The notes: a model not told the origin generated them from the sequence alone. A stretch of 64,000 nucleotides of DNA from Polyangium spumosum (GCF_009649845.1 NZ_WJIE01000007.1:248001-312000), one strand, 5' to 3'; counted from the first letter of the stretch, positions 36,414 to 45,396 are shown. A program made the numbers and translations.

Positions 36414-37382
36414 GTGGATCGGCAGACGAGCGGACGATCAGGCAGCCTCGTGGTCATCGGTAACTTCGACGGCCTGCACCGCGGCCACCGCGCCGTCCTG
36501 GATGGAGCCGCCCGGATCGCCCGGGAGCGCGAGCTGCGGCCGATCGTGCTGACGTTCGATCCCCACCCGGCCGAGGTCCTCGGCCGGAGAGCGCCGCCCT
36601 TGCTCACGCCGCTCGCGCGCAAGATCGCGCTCTGCGAGCGAGCCGTGCCGGGGCTCGTCGTCTCGGTCGCGCCCTTCGACCGCGCCTTCGCCGCGCAGAG
36701 CCCGCGCGCGTTCGCCGAACGCGTGCTCGGCGGCCTCGACGCGCGCGTGGTGATGGTCGGGCAAAACTTCCGCTTCGGCGCGCAGCGGGCCGGCGACTTC
36801 GCGGAGCTCACCCGGCTCGGCGCGGAGCTCGGCTTCGAGACGCGCTCCCACGAGCTCGTCGGCGACACGAGCGGGCCGTGGTCGAGCACGCGCGCAAGAG
36901 AGGCGATCGCGCGGGGAGACCTCGACGAGGCGCGGCGCATCCTCGGGCGATGGCACGCGCTCTCGGGCGCCGTCGTGGCCGGGGATCAGCGCGGCCGGAC
37001 GATCGGCTTCCCCACGGCGAACATCCTCGACGCGCCCGAGGCGCTGCCCCCGTTCGGCGTGTACGCCGTGCTGATCGATCGTTTGCCCGCGGAGGGCGAG
37101 CGCGGCGCGACGATGCTGGGCAAAGGCGTCGCGAACCTCGGCGTCCGGCCGACGGTGGATCCCGCCGCGGCGCGCCCGCGCCTCGAGGTCCACGTCTTCG
37201 ATCGGGACGAGGATCTCTACGGCGCGCGGCTACGCGTACACCTCGTTCGCGCCATCCGCCCGGAGCAACGCTTCGCGGGGCTCGACGCGCTCAAGGCGCA
37301 GATCGCGCGTGACGCGGAGGAGGCGCGGCGCGCGCTCGAGGGGATCACGCCGGATCCCGAGGCCGGCGCGGCCTGGGCCTGA
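36414..37382 (+). CDS. ribF: Bifunctional riboflavin kinase/FAD synthetase
   Basis: Converts riboflavin to FMN and FMN to FAD. The 322-residue protein starts at GTG. The N-terminal nucleotidyltransferase has VVIGNFDGLHRGHRAVL (HxGH) and LTFDPHPAEVL, with WSSTRAREAIARGD; the C-terminal kinase domain has GFPTANI, FGVYAV, GVANLGVRPTV and LEVHVFD. Both halves look intact. It is a single-gene unit divergent from prs and meets the DUF1566 gene within 8 bp. Confidence 0.95.
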   Translation: MDRQTSGRSGSLVVIGNFDGLHRGHRAVLDGAARIARERELRPIVLTFDPHPAEVLGRRAPPLLTPLARKIALCERAVPGLVVSVAPFDRAFAAQSPRAFAERVLGGLDARVVMVGQNFRFGAQRAGDFAELTRLGAELGFETRSHELVGDTSGPWSSTRAREAIARGDLDEARRILGRWHALSGAVVAGDQRGRTIGFPTANILDAPEALPPFGVYAVLIDRLPAEGERGATMLGKGVANLGVRPTVDPAAARPRLEVHVFDRDEDLYGARLRVHLVRAIRPEQRFAGLDALKAQIARDAEEARRALEGITPDPEAGAAWA

Positions 37383-37390
37383 GGCGCGCT

Positions 37391-38407
37391 TCATCGCACG
37401 CAACGCACGCGCGCCTTCACCGTCGTGGGCTGGTGCTCGATGTGGCCCGTGAGGCCGTCGAGGAACCACGCCTCGTCCGGCGCGGCCGCGACGGGCGTGG
37501 ACGACCAGAAGAGGGCGTCGCCGTCCTCGAAGGGCGGGGCCGGCGACGCAGGTTCCTCGCCGTGGCCGAGGCTCGCGAGCTCCTTGATGCTCGGCAACCG
37601 GAAGCCCGACGCGCCGCCGATCGAGAGCGACGCGCAGAACACGAGCGCGCCTTGCCACGTGGTGAGCTCGGACGTGCTCGACCGTTGCCAGACGAGGCCC
37701 GTGCGCCGGTCGATCATCGTCTCGCCGTCCGCGCCCTCGTGCAGACACGAGCCCCGCGCGGCGCCGACGACGCAGCGGACGCGCGCCGCGAGCGTGGGAT
37801 CGAGCGAGGTCGACCCGCCGTCGACGAAGCCGATCCCCCACACGCCGTCCAGCGACGTCGTCGTGGTCCAGTAGAGATCCGTGGACGACGAGGGAACGGA
37901 GACCTGCGAGGGGTTGATCGCGGGGCCCTCGCGCCCGTAATCGACGAGCGAGACGAGCTCCACGCGCGTCGGGAGCCTCGCGCCTCCGCCGAGCTTCTCG
38001 CAACGCGCGCGCGCATCGTCCCACGACATCGGCGCGGGCGCGGCGTCACGCTCCCACACGAGATCCAGGATCTCGTCGCGCACCCCCTCGCCCTCGTCCT
38101 CGCCGAACGGCACCTCCGCGTAGCTCGGCAGGGCGCCGACCACGTGGCCATCCTGGCCCGCCGCGAGGGACGCGTCCTCGCAGGCGACCACGAACGTTCC
38201 ATCCGAGCAGAGCCGCGTCGCCGAGTCGGGGAAGCCCGTCCCTTCGGCCTCGGCGCACGCGCCGTCGGTGACGGGCGGCGCGGGCGGCGCGAGCGTGCGT
38301 GGCTCGATCCCCGCCACGACCTCGCAGCCGAGCGGGCCCGCGACGAGCAAGGGCCACGCGGCGGCGTACCTGACGAAGGGATGGACGAGCTCGCGTTTGG
38401 TGCTCAA
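37391..38407 (-). CDS. Lipoprotein with two DUF1566 (Lcl-type) domains
   Basis: 338 residues beginning at TTG 38407; no ATG or GTG fits, while GGAGG lies 6 nt before this TTG, which also overlaps the TGA of the upstream gene (TTGA). The signal peptide ends in GPLGC, a lipobox. Two copies of the DUF1566 pattern follow: VWERDAAPAPMSWDDARARC with RLPTRVELVSLVDYG, and LVWQRSSTSELTTWQGALVF with FRLPSIKELASL; each ends in YWTTT/FWSSTP and RVRCV. DUF1566 is a C-type-lectin-like fold found on surface proteins. Ligand is unknown. It is the last gene of the kinase operon. Confidence 0.88.
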   Translation of the reverse strand: MSTKRELVHPFVRYAAAWPLLVAGPLGCEVVAGIEPRTLAPPAPPVTDGACAEAEGTGFPDSATRLCSDGTFVVACEDASLAAGQDGHVVGALPSYAEVPFGEDEGEGVRDEILDLVWERDAAPAPMSWDDARARCEKLGGGARLPTRVELVSLVDYGREGPAINPSQVSVPSSSTDLYWTTTTSLDGVWGIGFVDGGSTSLDPTLAARVRCVVGAARGSCLHEGADGETMIDRRTGLVWQRSSTSELTTWQGALVFCASLSIGGASGFRLPSIKELASLGHGEEPASPAPPFEDGDALFWSSTPVAAAPDEAWFLDGLTGHIEHQPTTVKARVRCVR

Positions 38408-39309
38408 AAGGTTCCTCCGAGGAGCAACGTCGCGCCCGACCCCGCCGCAGGCGCGACCGCGATCGACGTGCCTGCATCCGCCGGGCTCTTCGCGCGCGAG
38501 ATCCAGTAGAGCGTCGCGGACGAGAGCAGGCACGCGGCGCCCAGGCCGAGCGACACGTCGGCGATCTTCGCGGCCCTCCGCCCGTCCTCGGCCACGTCGA
38601 GCGACGTCGCGTCGGGACAAACCGTACCCTCGCACCGCGCGCTCGCCTCGTCCTCCTTCACGAGCGCGCGGATCCCGAAGATCGCCCCCGTGCCGAGCGC
38701 GACCACCGAGAGGCCCGCGGTCACGTGCGCCGCGATGCGCGTGCCCGAAGGACCGCGGGACGGCGCGAGCGGAGGCACGACCACGGTCACTCGCTTGCCG
38801 GGCGAGACACGCACCGTGGTCAGGAAGGGCTCCTTGCCGTCGGCCGTCGCGGTGACCACGTGCTCGCCGGGATCCACCGGCACGGGCGCGCCGAGCGACG
38901 CGTCCGCGATCGTGGTCCCGTCGCGCTCGACCACCATCCCCGCGGCGCGCGCGCCGGGGCCGAGCACGATCACGAGCCGCGCGAGCTTGCCTTCGAGGGC
39001 GTCGAGCTCGGCGTGTGCGATCTCCGCGCGATCGGGCCGCGCGTCCGTGCGAGCCCACGCGAGGGCCTCGCCGAACTCGCGGTAGGCCGTGGCCGTCTTG
39101 CCCTCCGCCTCGTGGCAGAAGGCGAGGTTCAGGATCGTCCCGCCGCCCGGGTCGAGCCGGTGGCTCTCCGCGAGCTTCGGGCAAGCCTCGGCGAAGCGCT
39201 TGTCGGCCATGAGCTGCCTGGCCTCGCGAAAGAGGGCCTCCGCCTCCTCGGCGGCGCTCCCCTCGGCGCGCGCGGTCCCGCTCCCGAGGACGAGGGCGGC
39301 CCACCCCAT
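38404..39309 (-). CDS. TPR/PEGA membrane protein of a kinase-associated module
   Basis: 301 residues from ATG at 39309. Order: short hydrophobic signal (to ARAEG), a TPR pair (EAEALFREARQLMADKRFAE, TILNLAFCHEAEGKTATAY), a PEGA-type beta domain (GTTIADASLGAPVPVDPGEH), a hydrophobic segment near 200-222, a Cys-containing loop, a second hydrophobic segment near 260-280 and a final strand ending in LLLGGTF. The n-region is short for a signal peptide, so translation might begin further upstream at a non-ATG codon. It sits 43 bp after the kinase gene and overlaps the next by 4 bp. The same layout occurs at 58311-59582. Confidence 0.8.
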   Translation of the reverse strand: MGWAALVLGSGTARAEGSAAEEAEALFREARQLMADKRFAEACPKLAESHRLDPGGGTILNLAFCHEAEGKTATAYREFGEALAWARTDARPDRAEIAHAELDALEGKLARLVIVLGPGARAAGMVVERDGTTIADASLGAPVPVDPGEHVVTATADGKEPFLTTVRVSPGKRVTVVVPPLAPSRGPSGTRIAAHVTAGLSVVALGTGAIFGIRALVKEDEASARCEGTVCPDATSLDVAEDGRRAAKIADVSLGLGAACLLSSATLYWISRAKSPADAGTSIAVAPAAGSGATLLLGGTF

Positions 39310-39352
39310 CCAGGGCAGGAGAAATCGTTTGTCGCGCCAAGTGTATCTCTTC

Positions 39353-40756
39353 TCATTTGCGGCTGCCCAGCGGATCAAGGAAGTTCCCTCCTTTGCGGCG
39401 CCCCGAGGGGACGCCAGAGGTTTGATAAGGTGAAGCTGTCTGCGGCTTTGGCTCCTTCGCCTGCGGGCTCGGCGCGGGGGCCGCGGGCGCGGCGGCGGGC
39501 GGGTCGCTCCGAGGGTCGGGCGCCACCACGACCGAGGGCTCTTCGCGCGGCGCGGCGGCCGTCCGAGCTTGTGCGTTCGTGTTCGGCAGATCCTCGGGCG
39601 CGCCTCCCTGGGCGACGACGAGCGCCCCGACCACGAGCAGCGCGACGCCGAGCAGGCCGAGCCCCGCGCGGAGGCGCGTGGAGCGCCGGAGGGCCGCGGG
39701 CAAGAGGGCCGTGGAGAGCGCGCCGCGCGGGCCGTCGTCGTCACGGCACGGGCCGCCATGGGTCGGTAACTTCTCGGGAGGAACCCCCATCACCCGGATG
39801 ACCCGCCGCACGCTGGTCTCGCTGCGCTCGGGCGCGAAAGGCCGGAGCGAAGCGGCGAGCTCGGCCACGTCGGGCGTGCGTTTGTCCGGGTCTTTCTGCA
39901 AACACTGGAGGATCGCCTTCTCGAGCCCCTCGGGTACGTCGGGACGAACATCCCGGATCCGCGCGGGCGGGTCGGCGGCGATGCGGAAATAGAGCGAGGA
40001 GATGGTCTTCGCCTCGAAGGGGCTCTGGCCGCTGAGGAGCTCGTGGAGGACGATACCGAGCGACCAGATGTCGGTGCGAGGATCGACGTTCGTCGGGTCC
40101 CGCAGCCGCTCGGGTGAGGTGTACCGGGGCGAACCCACCACGAATCCATTGCCCGTGAGCGTGACGCAATCCTCGGGCTGGCTCGCGCCGCCCTGGCGGA
40201 GGAGCTTGGCGATGCCGAAATCGAGGACCTTGATGAGCGGCGAGCCGTCGGCGCGGCTCGTGAGGAAGAGGTTCGAGGGCTTGATGTCGCGGTGGACGAT
40301 GCCGAGGGAATGCGCCTCGGCGAGCGCCTCGCAGGCCTGGAGGATGTAATCGACCGCGTCCTCGACGGGCAGCGGGCCGCGGCGGCCGAGCACGCCCCGG
40401 AGATCGACGCCGGTCAGGTATTCCATCACGACGAACGGCGAGCCGCCCGGAAGGGTGCCCATGTCGAGCACGCGCGCCACGTGTTCGCTCTTGATCGCGC
40501 TCGCGGCCCGCGCCTCGCGGAGGAGCCGGGTGACGGAGACCTCGCTCCCCGCCACCTTGGGGTGCAGGAACTTGAGCGCGACCCGCTGCCTGAGGCTCGC
40601 GTGCTCCGCCTCCACCACGACGCCCATTCCCCCGGCGCCGAGGACCCGCAGGGCACGATATTTCCCCGCGATCATGTCGCCCGGGCGCGGCAGCGAGTCT
40701 GCGCCGAGATCGACGGAGACGTCGATCTCACATTCCGCGTTGTTCATACCCCCCAT
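39353..40756 (-). CDS. Membrane-anchored Ser/Thr protein kinase
   Basis: 467 residues. The Hanks kinase domain spans about 32-300: GAGGMG loop (40-45), ALKF lysine at 62, HRDIKPSN (155-162), DFG (179-181), then SPRYTSPERL and DIWSLGIVLHELLSG. One hydrophobic segment at about 363-384 is followed by a Pro/Ala/Lys-rich extracytoplasmic tail of about 80 residues without a known sensor domain. A promoter-like TTGTCA-16-TATCGT lies just upstream. ATG at 40756 is used; ATG at 40747 is possible. It heads an operon with a TPR/PEGA protein and a DUF1566 lipoprotein, which may act as its envelope-side partners (inference). Confidence 0.93.
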   Translation of the reverse strand: MGGMNNAECEIDVSVDLGADSLPRPGDMIAGKYRALRVLGAGGMGVVVEAEHASLRQRVALKFLHPKVAGSEVSVTRLLREARAASAIKSEHVARVLDMGTLPGGSPFVVMEYLTGVDLRGVLGRRGPLPVEDAVDYILQACEALAEAHSLGIVHRDIKPSNLFLTSRADGSPLIKVLDFGIAKLLRQGGASQPEDCVTLTGNGFVVGSPRYTSPERLRDPTNVDPRTDIWSLGIVLHELLSGQSPFEAKTISSLYFRIAADPPARIRDVRPDVPEGLEKAILQCLQKDPDKRTPDVAELAASLRPFAPERSETSVRRVIRVMGVPPEKLPTHGGPCRDDDGPRGALSTALLPAALRRSTRLRAGLGLLGVALLVVGALVVAQGGAPEDLPNTNAQARTAAAPREEPSVVVAPDPRSDPPAAAPAAPAPSPQAKEPKPQTASPYQTSGVPSGRRKGGNFLDPLGSRK

Positions 40757-40770
40757 GATCCCCGTGTTTC

Positions 40771-40798
40771 ACGATAGCGCGCGGGGGCGGAATGACAA
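40771..40798 (-). promoter_or_regulatory. Candidate sigma-70 promoter of the kinase operon
   Basis: On the minus strand TTGTCA (40798-40793), a 16-bp spacer and TATCGT (40776-40771): five and four matches to consensus. The transcript would start about 8 nt before ATG 40756 or 17 nt before ATG 40747. Confidence 0.55.
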
Positions 40799-41043
40799 TC
40801 GATCCCGGGGCGATCCGGCACGTCTCCGCGCCGCGCGCCGTTCGGGCTGGATCCGGTGAAATGGGGACATCCACGGATTGGTTTGTCTCTCTCGCAGAAT
40901 CCACTCGCTGCCCCGGACGGGGAATTCGCCTCCCCTGCCCTCCCGCGAGCGGACCGGGCCGCCCGGGGCGGCCGCTCGGGTGACGTTTCCGTGCGCCCCG
41001 ACTGCCGCGTCTGACAAACATCCCCTCGGCCCTCGGCTTCTGC

Positions 41044-41049
41044 TAGAGC
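41044..41049 (+). promoter_or_regulatory. TAGAGC, candidate -10 element of aroA (leaderless)
   Basis: TAGAGC lies 6 nt before the GTG start of aroA, with no Shine-Dalgarno. The same hexamer serves as candidate -10 for prs. No -35 is seen at the right distance. The rest of the 299-bp gap before aroA holds no gene. Confidence 0.4.
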
Positions 41050-41055
41050 CTGCCC

Positions 41056-42423
41056 GTGACCGACCTCGTCGTCTTTCCATCCGAACGCCCTCTCACAGGC
41101 AGCGTCCCGATCCCGGGCGACAAGAGCATCGCGCACCGGGCCCTCCTCTTCGCCGGCCTCGCCGAAGGACAGAGCCGCATCGTCGGCGGCGCGCTCGGCG
41201 CGGACAACATGTCGACGCTCGCCGCGCTCCGCGCGATGGGCATCACCACCGAGGAGCAGACCGACGCGCTGCTCGTCGGCGGCAAAGGGCTCTACGGCCT
41301 CCGCGCCCCGAGCGCGCCCATCGACTGCGGCAACTCGGGCACCACGATGCGCCTGCTCGCCGGCGTGCTGGTCGCGCAGCGCTTCGCCGCCGTGCTCGTC
41401 GGCGACGAGTCGCTCTCGCGCCGCCCGATGGAGCGCGTCGCCAGGCCCTTGCGCCTGCGCGGCGGTCGCATCGAGGGCAAGCTCGATCCGAAGCGCGTCG
41501 GAGAGATCACGGCGCCGCTCCAGATCGGACCTCTGCCCGAGCCCAACGTGCTCGGGCCGCTCGAGTACGAGATGCCCGTCGCGAGCGCGCAGGTGAAGAG
41601 CGCGATCCTGCTCTCGGGCCTCTACGCCAACGGGCCCACGTACGTGCGCGAGCCGCTCGTGTCGCGGGATCACACCGAGCGGCTCATGCTCGCGCTCGGC
41701 GTGCCGCTGCGCTCGGTCGGCTCGATCATCGAGCTCGACGGCCCCTCGTTCTCGGGCAAACTCCCACCCTTCGAGATCACGGTCCCCGGGGATCCCTCGT
41801 CCGCTTCGTTCCTGGTCACGGCCGCGCAGCTCGTCCCGGGCAGCCGCGTGACCGTGCGGCGCGTGGGCCTGAATCCCACGCGCACCGGGCTCTTCGAGGT
41901 CCTGCGCGACATGGGCGGCGCGCTCGTCCTCGAGCCGAAGGGCGAGGAGATGGGCGAGCCGATCGGCGACCTGCACGCCGGCGCGGCGGACCTGCGTCCC
42001 GGGCGGCTCGGCGGCGAGCTCGTGGCGCGCACGATCGACGAGGTGCCGATCCTCTGCGCGCTCGCGGCCCGCGCGCACGGCACGACGCTCATCGAGGACG
42101 CCGCCGAGCTCCGCGTGAAGGAGAGCGATCGTATCGCCATGATGGCGCGCGTGCTCCGCGCGTTTGGCCTCGACTGCGAGGAGCGGCCGGACGGGCTCGC
42201 GATCGAGGGAAAGCCGGAAGGCAAGCTGAAGGCCGCGGACATCGAGAGCGGCGGTGATCACCGCATCGCCATGGCATCGTGTGTGCTCGGCCTCCTCGCG
42301 GATGGCCCCACGCGCGTGCGCGACGCCGACAACATCGCCACGAGCTTTCCGCGGTTCGTCGGTACGATGCGCGCGCTCGGGGCACGAATCGAGGTAGAAC
42401 CGGGCGCCGGAGGGACGCCATGA
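41056..42423 (+). CDS. aroA: 3-phosphoshikimate 1-carboxyvinyltransferase (EPSP synthase)
   Basis: Sixth step of the shikimate pathway. The protein has 455 residues and begins at GTG. Motifs: PGDKSIAHRAL at 20-30, GNSGTTMRL at 92-100, DESLSRRPMERV, VASAQVKSAILLSGL, VPGDPSSASFLVTAA and the C-terminal KESDRIAMMARVLRAFG with GDHRIAMA. The GNSGTTMRL form resembles the Bacillus/class II-like group rather than the E. coli GNAGTAMRP form; sensitivity to glyphosate was not inferred. Its stop overlaps the cmk start (ATGA), as in the common aroA-cmk-rpsA order. Confidence 0.95.
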   Translation: MTDLVVFPSERPLTGSVPIPGDKSIAHRALLFAGLAEGQSRIVGGALGADNMSTLAALRAMGITTEEQTDALLVGGKGLYGLRAPSAPIDCGNSGTTMRLLAGVLVAQRFAAVLVGDESLSRRPMERVARPLRLRGGRIEGKLDPKRVGEITAPLQIGPLPEPNVLGPLEYEMPVASAQVKSAILLSGLYANGPTYVREPLVSRDHTERLMLALGVPLRSVGSIIELDGPSFSGKLPPFEITVPGDPSSASFLVTAAQLVPGSRVTVRRVGLNPTRTGLFEVLRDMGGALVLEPKGEEMGEPIGDLHAGAADLRPGRLGGELVARTIDEVPILCALAARAHGTTLIEDAAELRVKESDRIAMMARVLRAFGLDCEERPDGLAIEGKPEGKLKAADIESGGDHRIAMASCVLGLLADGPTRVRDADNIATSFPRFVGTMRALGARIEVEPGAGGTP

Positions 42424-43139
42424 CGAGCGGTCGGAGGGCAGTACGCGTCGCGATCGATGGGCCGGCAGGCGCGGGCAAGAGCACGGTCGCGCGGAGGCTC
42501 GCGGAGCGGCTCGGCTACCTGCTCCTCGACACGGGCGCGCTCTACAGGACGGTCGCCCTGGCAGCCGTGCGCGAAAAGCTCCGCTGGGACGAGGCGGAGG
42601 CGCTCGGCGCGCTCGCGGAGGACCTCGTCACGCGGAGGCGCATGGTGATCGAGCGCGTCGAGGGCGCGACCGGCGGCGGCAGCGGCATGCGGGTCGTGCT
42701 CGACGGCGAGGACGTCTCGGCGGCGATCCGCGCCCCCGAGGTGAGCCTCGGCGCGAGCCGCGTCTCGGCCGTGCCCGCGGTGCGCGCGGCGCTGCTCGAC
42801 ATGCAACGCGGGCAAGGCGCCGTGGGCGGCGTGGTGCTCGAAGGGCGCGACATCGGCACCGTGGTCTTCCCCGACGCAGAGGTGAAGTTCTTCCTCACCG
42901 CGTCGCCCGAGGTCCGCGCGCGGAGGCGCTACGAAGAGCTCGTCGCGCAAGGCAAGGACGCCACCTACGAGGCGACGTTCAACGACGTGGAGCGCCGCGA
43001 CAAGGCCGACACCGAGCGCCCCGTGGCGCCGCTCCGTCAGGCCGAGGACGCGATCGTCGTCGACTCGAGCCACAGGGACGTCGCCGAGCTCGTCGAGGAG
43101 ATGGCGCTTGTCGTCGAAGCGCGAGAGCGAGCGGGCTGA
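42420..43139 (+). CDS. cmk: Cytidylate kinase
   Basis: Phosphorylates CMP and dCMP. The 239-residue protein has the P-loop DGPAGAGKST at 13-22, LLDTGALYRTVAL, the NMP-binding insert, LEGRDIGTVVFPDAEVKFFL and the DVERRDKADTERPVAPLRQA lid, ending in VVDSSHRDVAELVEEM. Full length and intact. It overlaps aroA by 4 bp and the next gene by 32 bp. Confidence 0.96.
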   Translation: MTSGRRAVRVAIDGPAGAGKSTVARRLAERLGYLLLDTGALYRTVALAAVREKLRWDEAEALGALAEDLVTRRRMVIERVEGATGGGSGMRVVLDGEDVSAAIRAPEVSLGASRVSAVPAVRAALLDMQRGQGAVGGVVLEGRDIGTVVFPDAEVKFFLTASPEVRARRRYEELVAQGKDATYEATFNDVERRDKADTERPVAPLRQAEDAIVVDSSHRDVAELVEEMALVVEARERAG

Positions 43140-44091
43140 GCCTCGTCCGCGCCGCGCGCTCTTGCTCGGCCTCTTCGCGCTCGGCTCCGCCGCGGCGTGT
43201 GGCGGCGAGGTGCCGGCCCCGAAGAGCCCCCGCAAGCGCAAGGGCAAGCGGGAGAGCCTCGATCCGGCCGAGCTCTTCCCGGCCGATCTGGATCTCGTGG
43301 TCCGCGTGGATCTCGGCCGCATGCGCGCGCAGCTCGGGCCGCTGGCGGAGGTCCTCTCCGCGCGTGTCGAGGACGAGAGCGGCGGCGAGGAGGCGATCGT
43401 CTCGTTGGCGATCACGCGCGCCAAGGTCGTGTGGATCGGCCTGCGCGCCGCGGACGCCGAGGCCGGGGATCGGGTGCTCGTCGTCGAGGGCGACGTCGAG
43501 GATGTGCGCCCCGATCCCGGGATCTTCCGCCTCGTGGATCCTCCGATCGCGGACGACGTCCGGACGTGGGAGCGAAGAGGGCCCCTCGGGCGCGCAACCA
43601 CCGCGCGTATCCACGCCTTCGGGACCCGCATGATCATGTTCGTCACGCCCGTCGAGGCGGACAGCGTCGCTCGTGTGCTCGAGGAGGGCCCGGACGATCG
43701 CCGCCGTGATCCCGCGGCCGAGGGCCTGGTCAGCGTGGACCTCCGCGCCCGGCGCCTGCCGCCCTCGCTCGAGCGACGTTTCCCCTCCATCGCCTCGATC
43801 ATCGGCGGCCTCGACCGCGCCCGCGCGAGCGCGGTGATGGTCGGCGACGCCTTGCGGATCGACGCCGAGATCACGGCCGGCACGGGGCAAGCCGCCGGCA
43901 AGGCCGAGAATTTGCTCCGCGCGCTCCGCGAAGGTGGGCAGGGCAGCCGGTATGCCGCGCTCTTCGAGGACGTGCGGATCGAGCGAATCGATCGCTCCGT
44001 GCGCGTGCGCTGGGACTTCTCGTCGGAGGTGCTGCGGGCGATGCTCGAAGGCAAGCTCGCGGCGCCGGAGGAGATGCAAGGCGAGCGCTGA
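43108..44091 (+). CDS. Lipoprotein of unknown function (first of a pair between cmk and rpsA)
   Basis: 327 residues starting at TTG 43108 inside the end of cmk; GAGGAG lies about 7 nt upstream. The signal peptide ends in SAAAC, a lipobox, followed by a Lys/Arg-rich linker. The domain pattern (LFPADLDLVVRVDLGRMRAQ, a later VVWIGLRAADAEAGDRVLVV and ALFEDVRIERIDRSVRVRWD) resembles the next gene product and proteins that measure small repeated alpha-beta units, but I do not recognise the family. Envelope location is likely. It shares the aroA-cmk transcript. Confidence 0.78.
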   Translation: MSSKRESERAEPRPRRALLLGLFALGSAAACGGEVPAPKSPRKRKGKRESLDPAELFPADLDLVVRVDLGRMRAQLGPLAEVLSARVEDESGGEEAIVSLAITRAKVVWIGLRAADAEAGDRVLVVEGDVEDVRPDPGIFRLVDPPIADDVRTWERRGPLGRATTARIHAFGTRMIMFVTPVEADSVARVLEEGPDDRRRDPAAEGLVSVDLRARRLPPSLERRFPSIASIIGGLDRARASAVMVGDALRIDAEITAGTGQAAGKAENLLRALREGGQGSRYAALFEDVRIERIDRSVRVRWDFSSEVLRAMLEGKLAAPEEMQGER

Positions 44092-44111
44092 GCGTTTTAT
44101 GCTCGGCGGCG

Positions 44112-45296
44112 ATGGCCGACACGCTCGTCGATCCCGTTGACGCTCAGGGGCTCGGCTCGGACGCGCCGAGTGACGCCCCCGATCCCCCCATCGAGCCCGT
44201 CCCGCCCACGCAACGTGATCCCGAGGCGGTCGGGGCCACGCCTCTGGCTGCGCCCAAGCCCGACGTGTTGCCGGAGCCTCCGCCCGAGCCTCGCGCCGAG
44301 TCGCCACGACCGAAGCCGCCGCCCACGCGTGTCTTGCTCGTGATCGCTGCGACGGTCTTCGTGCTCGTCACGCTCGCGGGCCTCGCGTTCTGGAGCTTCT
44401 TCCTGCGGTACCGGCCCACGGCGCGCGCGCACGTCCCCGCGGGGACGAACATCGCGGTCCGGCTCGAAGCCGCGGACATCGTGCTCTTCAAGCCCGTGCG
44501 CGAGCACCTCTTGAAGCTCGCGCTCGATGAAGGCAGCGGGCCCGAGGCCGCCGCGCCCCAGCGGCCCTCGCGCGCGGAGCGCATCCACGATCACACGGGC
44601 GTGCGTTTGCCCGCGGACGTGCGCGAGGTCGTCGTCGCGTCGATGGACGGCCGGAGCTGGGTCGCGCTCTTCGGCGGTCGCATCGAGCGCGGCCGCTTCG
44701 TCGCGGGCCTCGCCGAGGTCGCGAAGGAGGAGGGCTGGGCCGGGTTTCGCCGGGAAGGCGAGCTCCTCGTGGGCCCTTCGATCGTGATCGGACAGGCGGA
44801 CGACGGGACGATCCTCGTCGGCACGGATCGATCGATCGTGGAGGCCGCGCTGCCGGCCACGGAGGAAGGTGAGAAGCTCGGTTTGCCCGAGAAGGGCGCG
44901 GTCACGTTCGCGATCGCGCGGCAGGCGTTCGAGGTCGCGTCGGGGGCGAACACGCTCCTGCCGCGCGCGTCGGTCCTCGGCACGATCGAGCGGGCCACGG
45001 GCTCGCTCGCGCTGAGCGGTTCGCCGGAGCTCGTGGTTCGCCTCGAACCGACGAAGGCCGCGGACGCGCCCAAGCTCGAAGAGGGCGCGCGCTCTCTCCT
45101 GTCGGATCTCGGCCTCGTGCTGCTGCTCGCGCAGGACGTCGCGGGCGAGAAGGAGGCGCTCCGGGCGACCACCGTGAAGCGTGAGGGTGATGTCGTCGTG
45201 CTCCGCGCGCCCTGGCCGTACGAGGGACTGGATCGCGCCGCCGCCGGGCTCGCGGGCAAGCTGCGCGGCGCGGAGATCCCTGGCAAAAAGCCCTGA
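44112..45296 (+). CDS. Single-pass membrane protein of unknown function (second of a pair between cmk and rpsA)
   Basis: 394 residues. A Pro/Glu/Ala-rich cytoplasmic N-terminus of about 70 residues leads to one membrane helix (VLLVIAATVFVLVTLAGLAF), then a large extracytoplasmic domain starting YRPTARAHVPAGTNIAVRLE. That domain parallels the preceding lipoprotein in order: an opening strand with AVRLE/VVRVD, VREVVVASMDGRSWVALFGG and a C-terminal VVLRAPWPYEGLDRAA. The two are probably divergent paralogs. A TATGCT hexamer lies 8 nt before its ATG, so it may also have its own start site. The gap to rpsA is 232 bp and holds a promoter. Confidence 0.78.
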   Translation: MADTLVDPVDAQGLGSDAPSDAPDPPIEPVPPTQRDPEAVGATPLAAPKPDVLPEPPPEPRAESPRPKPPPTRVLLVIAATVFVLVTLAGLAFWSFFLRYRPTARAHVPAGTNIAVRLEAADIVLFKPVREHLLKLALDEGSGPEAAAPQRPSRAERIHDHTGVRLPADVREVVVASMDGRSWVALFGGRIERGRFVAGLAEVAKEEGWAGFRREGELLVGPSIVIGQADDGTILVGTDRSIVEAALPATEEGEKLGLPEKGAVTFAIARQAFEVASGANTLLPRASVLGTIERATGSLALSGSPELVVRLEPTKAADAPKLEEGARSLLSDLGLVLLLAQDVAGEKEALRATTVKREGDVVVLRAPWPYEGLDRAAAGLAGKLRGAEIPGKKP

Positions 45297-45367
45297 TTTT
45301 GCTCGCCCTGGCCGGAGTTTGTCTCGCCGGTGAGGGCGGACAAAACGGAGCCTTTGGGGGCATCACA

Positions 45368-45396
45368 TTGACAAGGCGCTGGCACCGGACTAGAGG
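45368..45396 (+). promoter_or_regulatory. Candidate sigma-70 promoter of rpsA
   Basis: TTGACA (45368-45373, perfect -35), a 17-bp spacer and TAGAGG (45391-45396). The leader to ATG 45529 would be about 125 nt, long enough for the autoregulation known for S1 in other bacteria. Confidence 0.6.

Noticed and set aside
39129-39356. ORF starting at the ATGA overlap with the kinase stop
   Set aside because: It is a shadow frame of the TPR/PEGA gene with an Arg/Ser-rich product; the frame starting at 39309 has the domain content.
40799-41055. Hidden gene in the gap before aroA
   Set aside because: No frame there has a start with a supported ribosome site or a plausible product; only promoter-like elements and one GGTTTGTC copy are seen.
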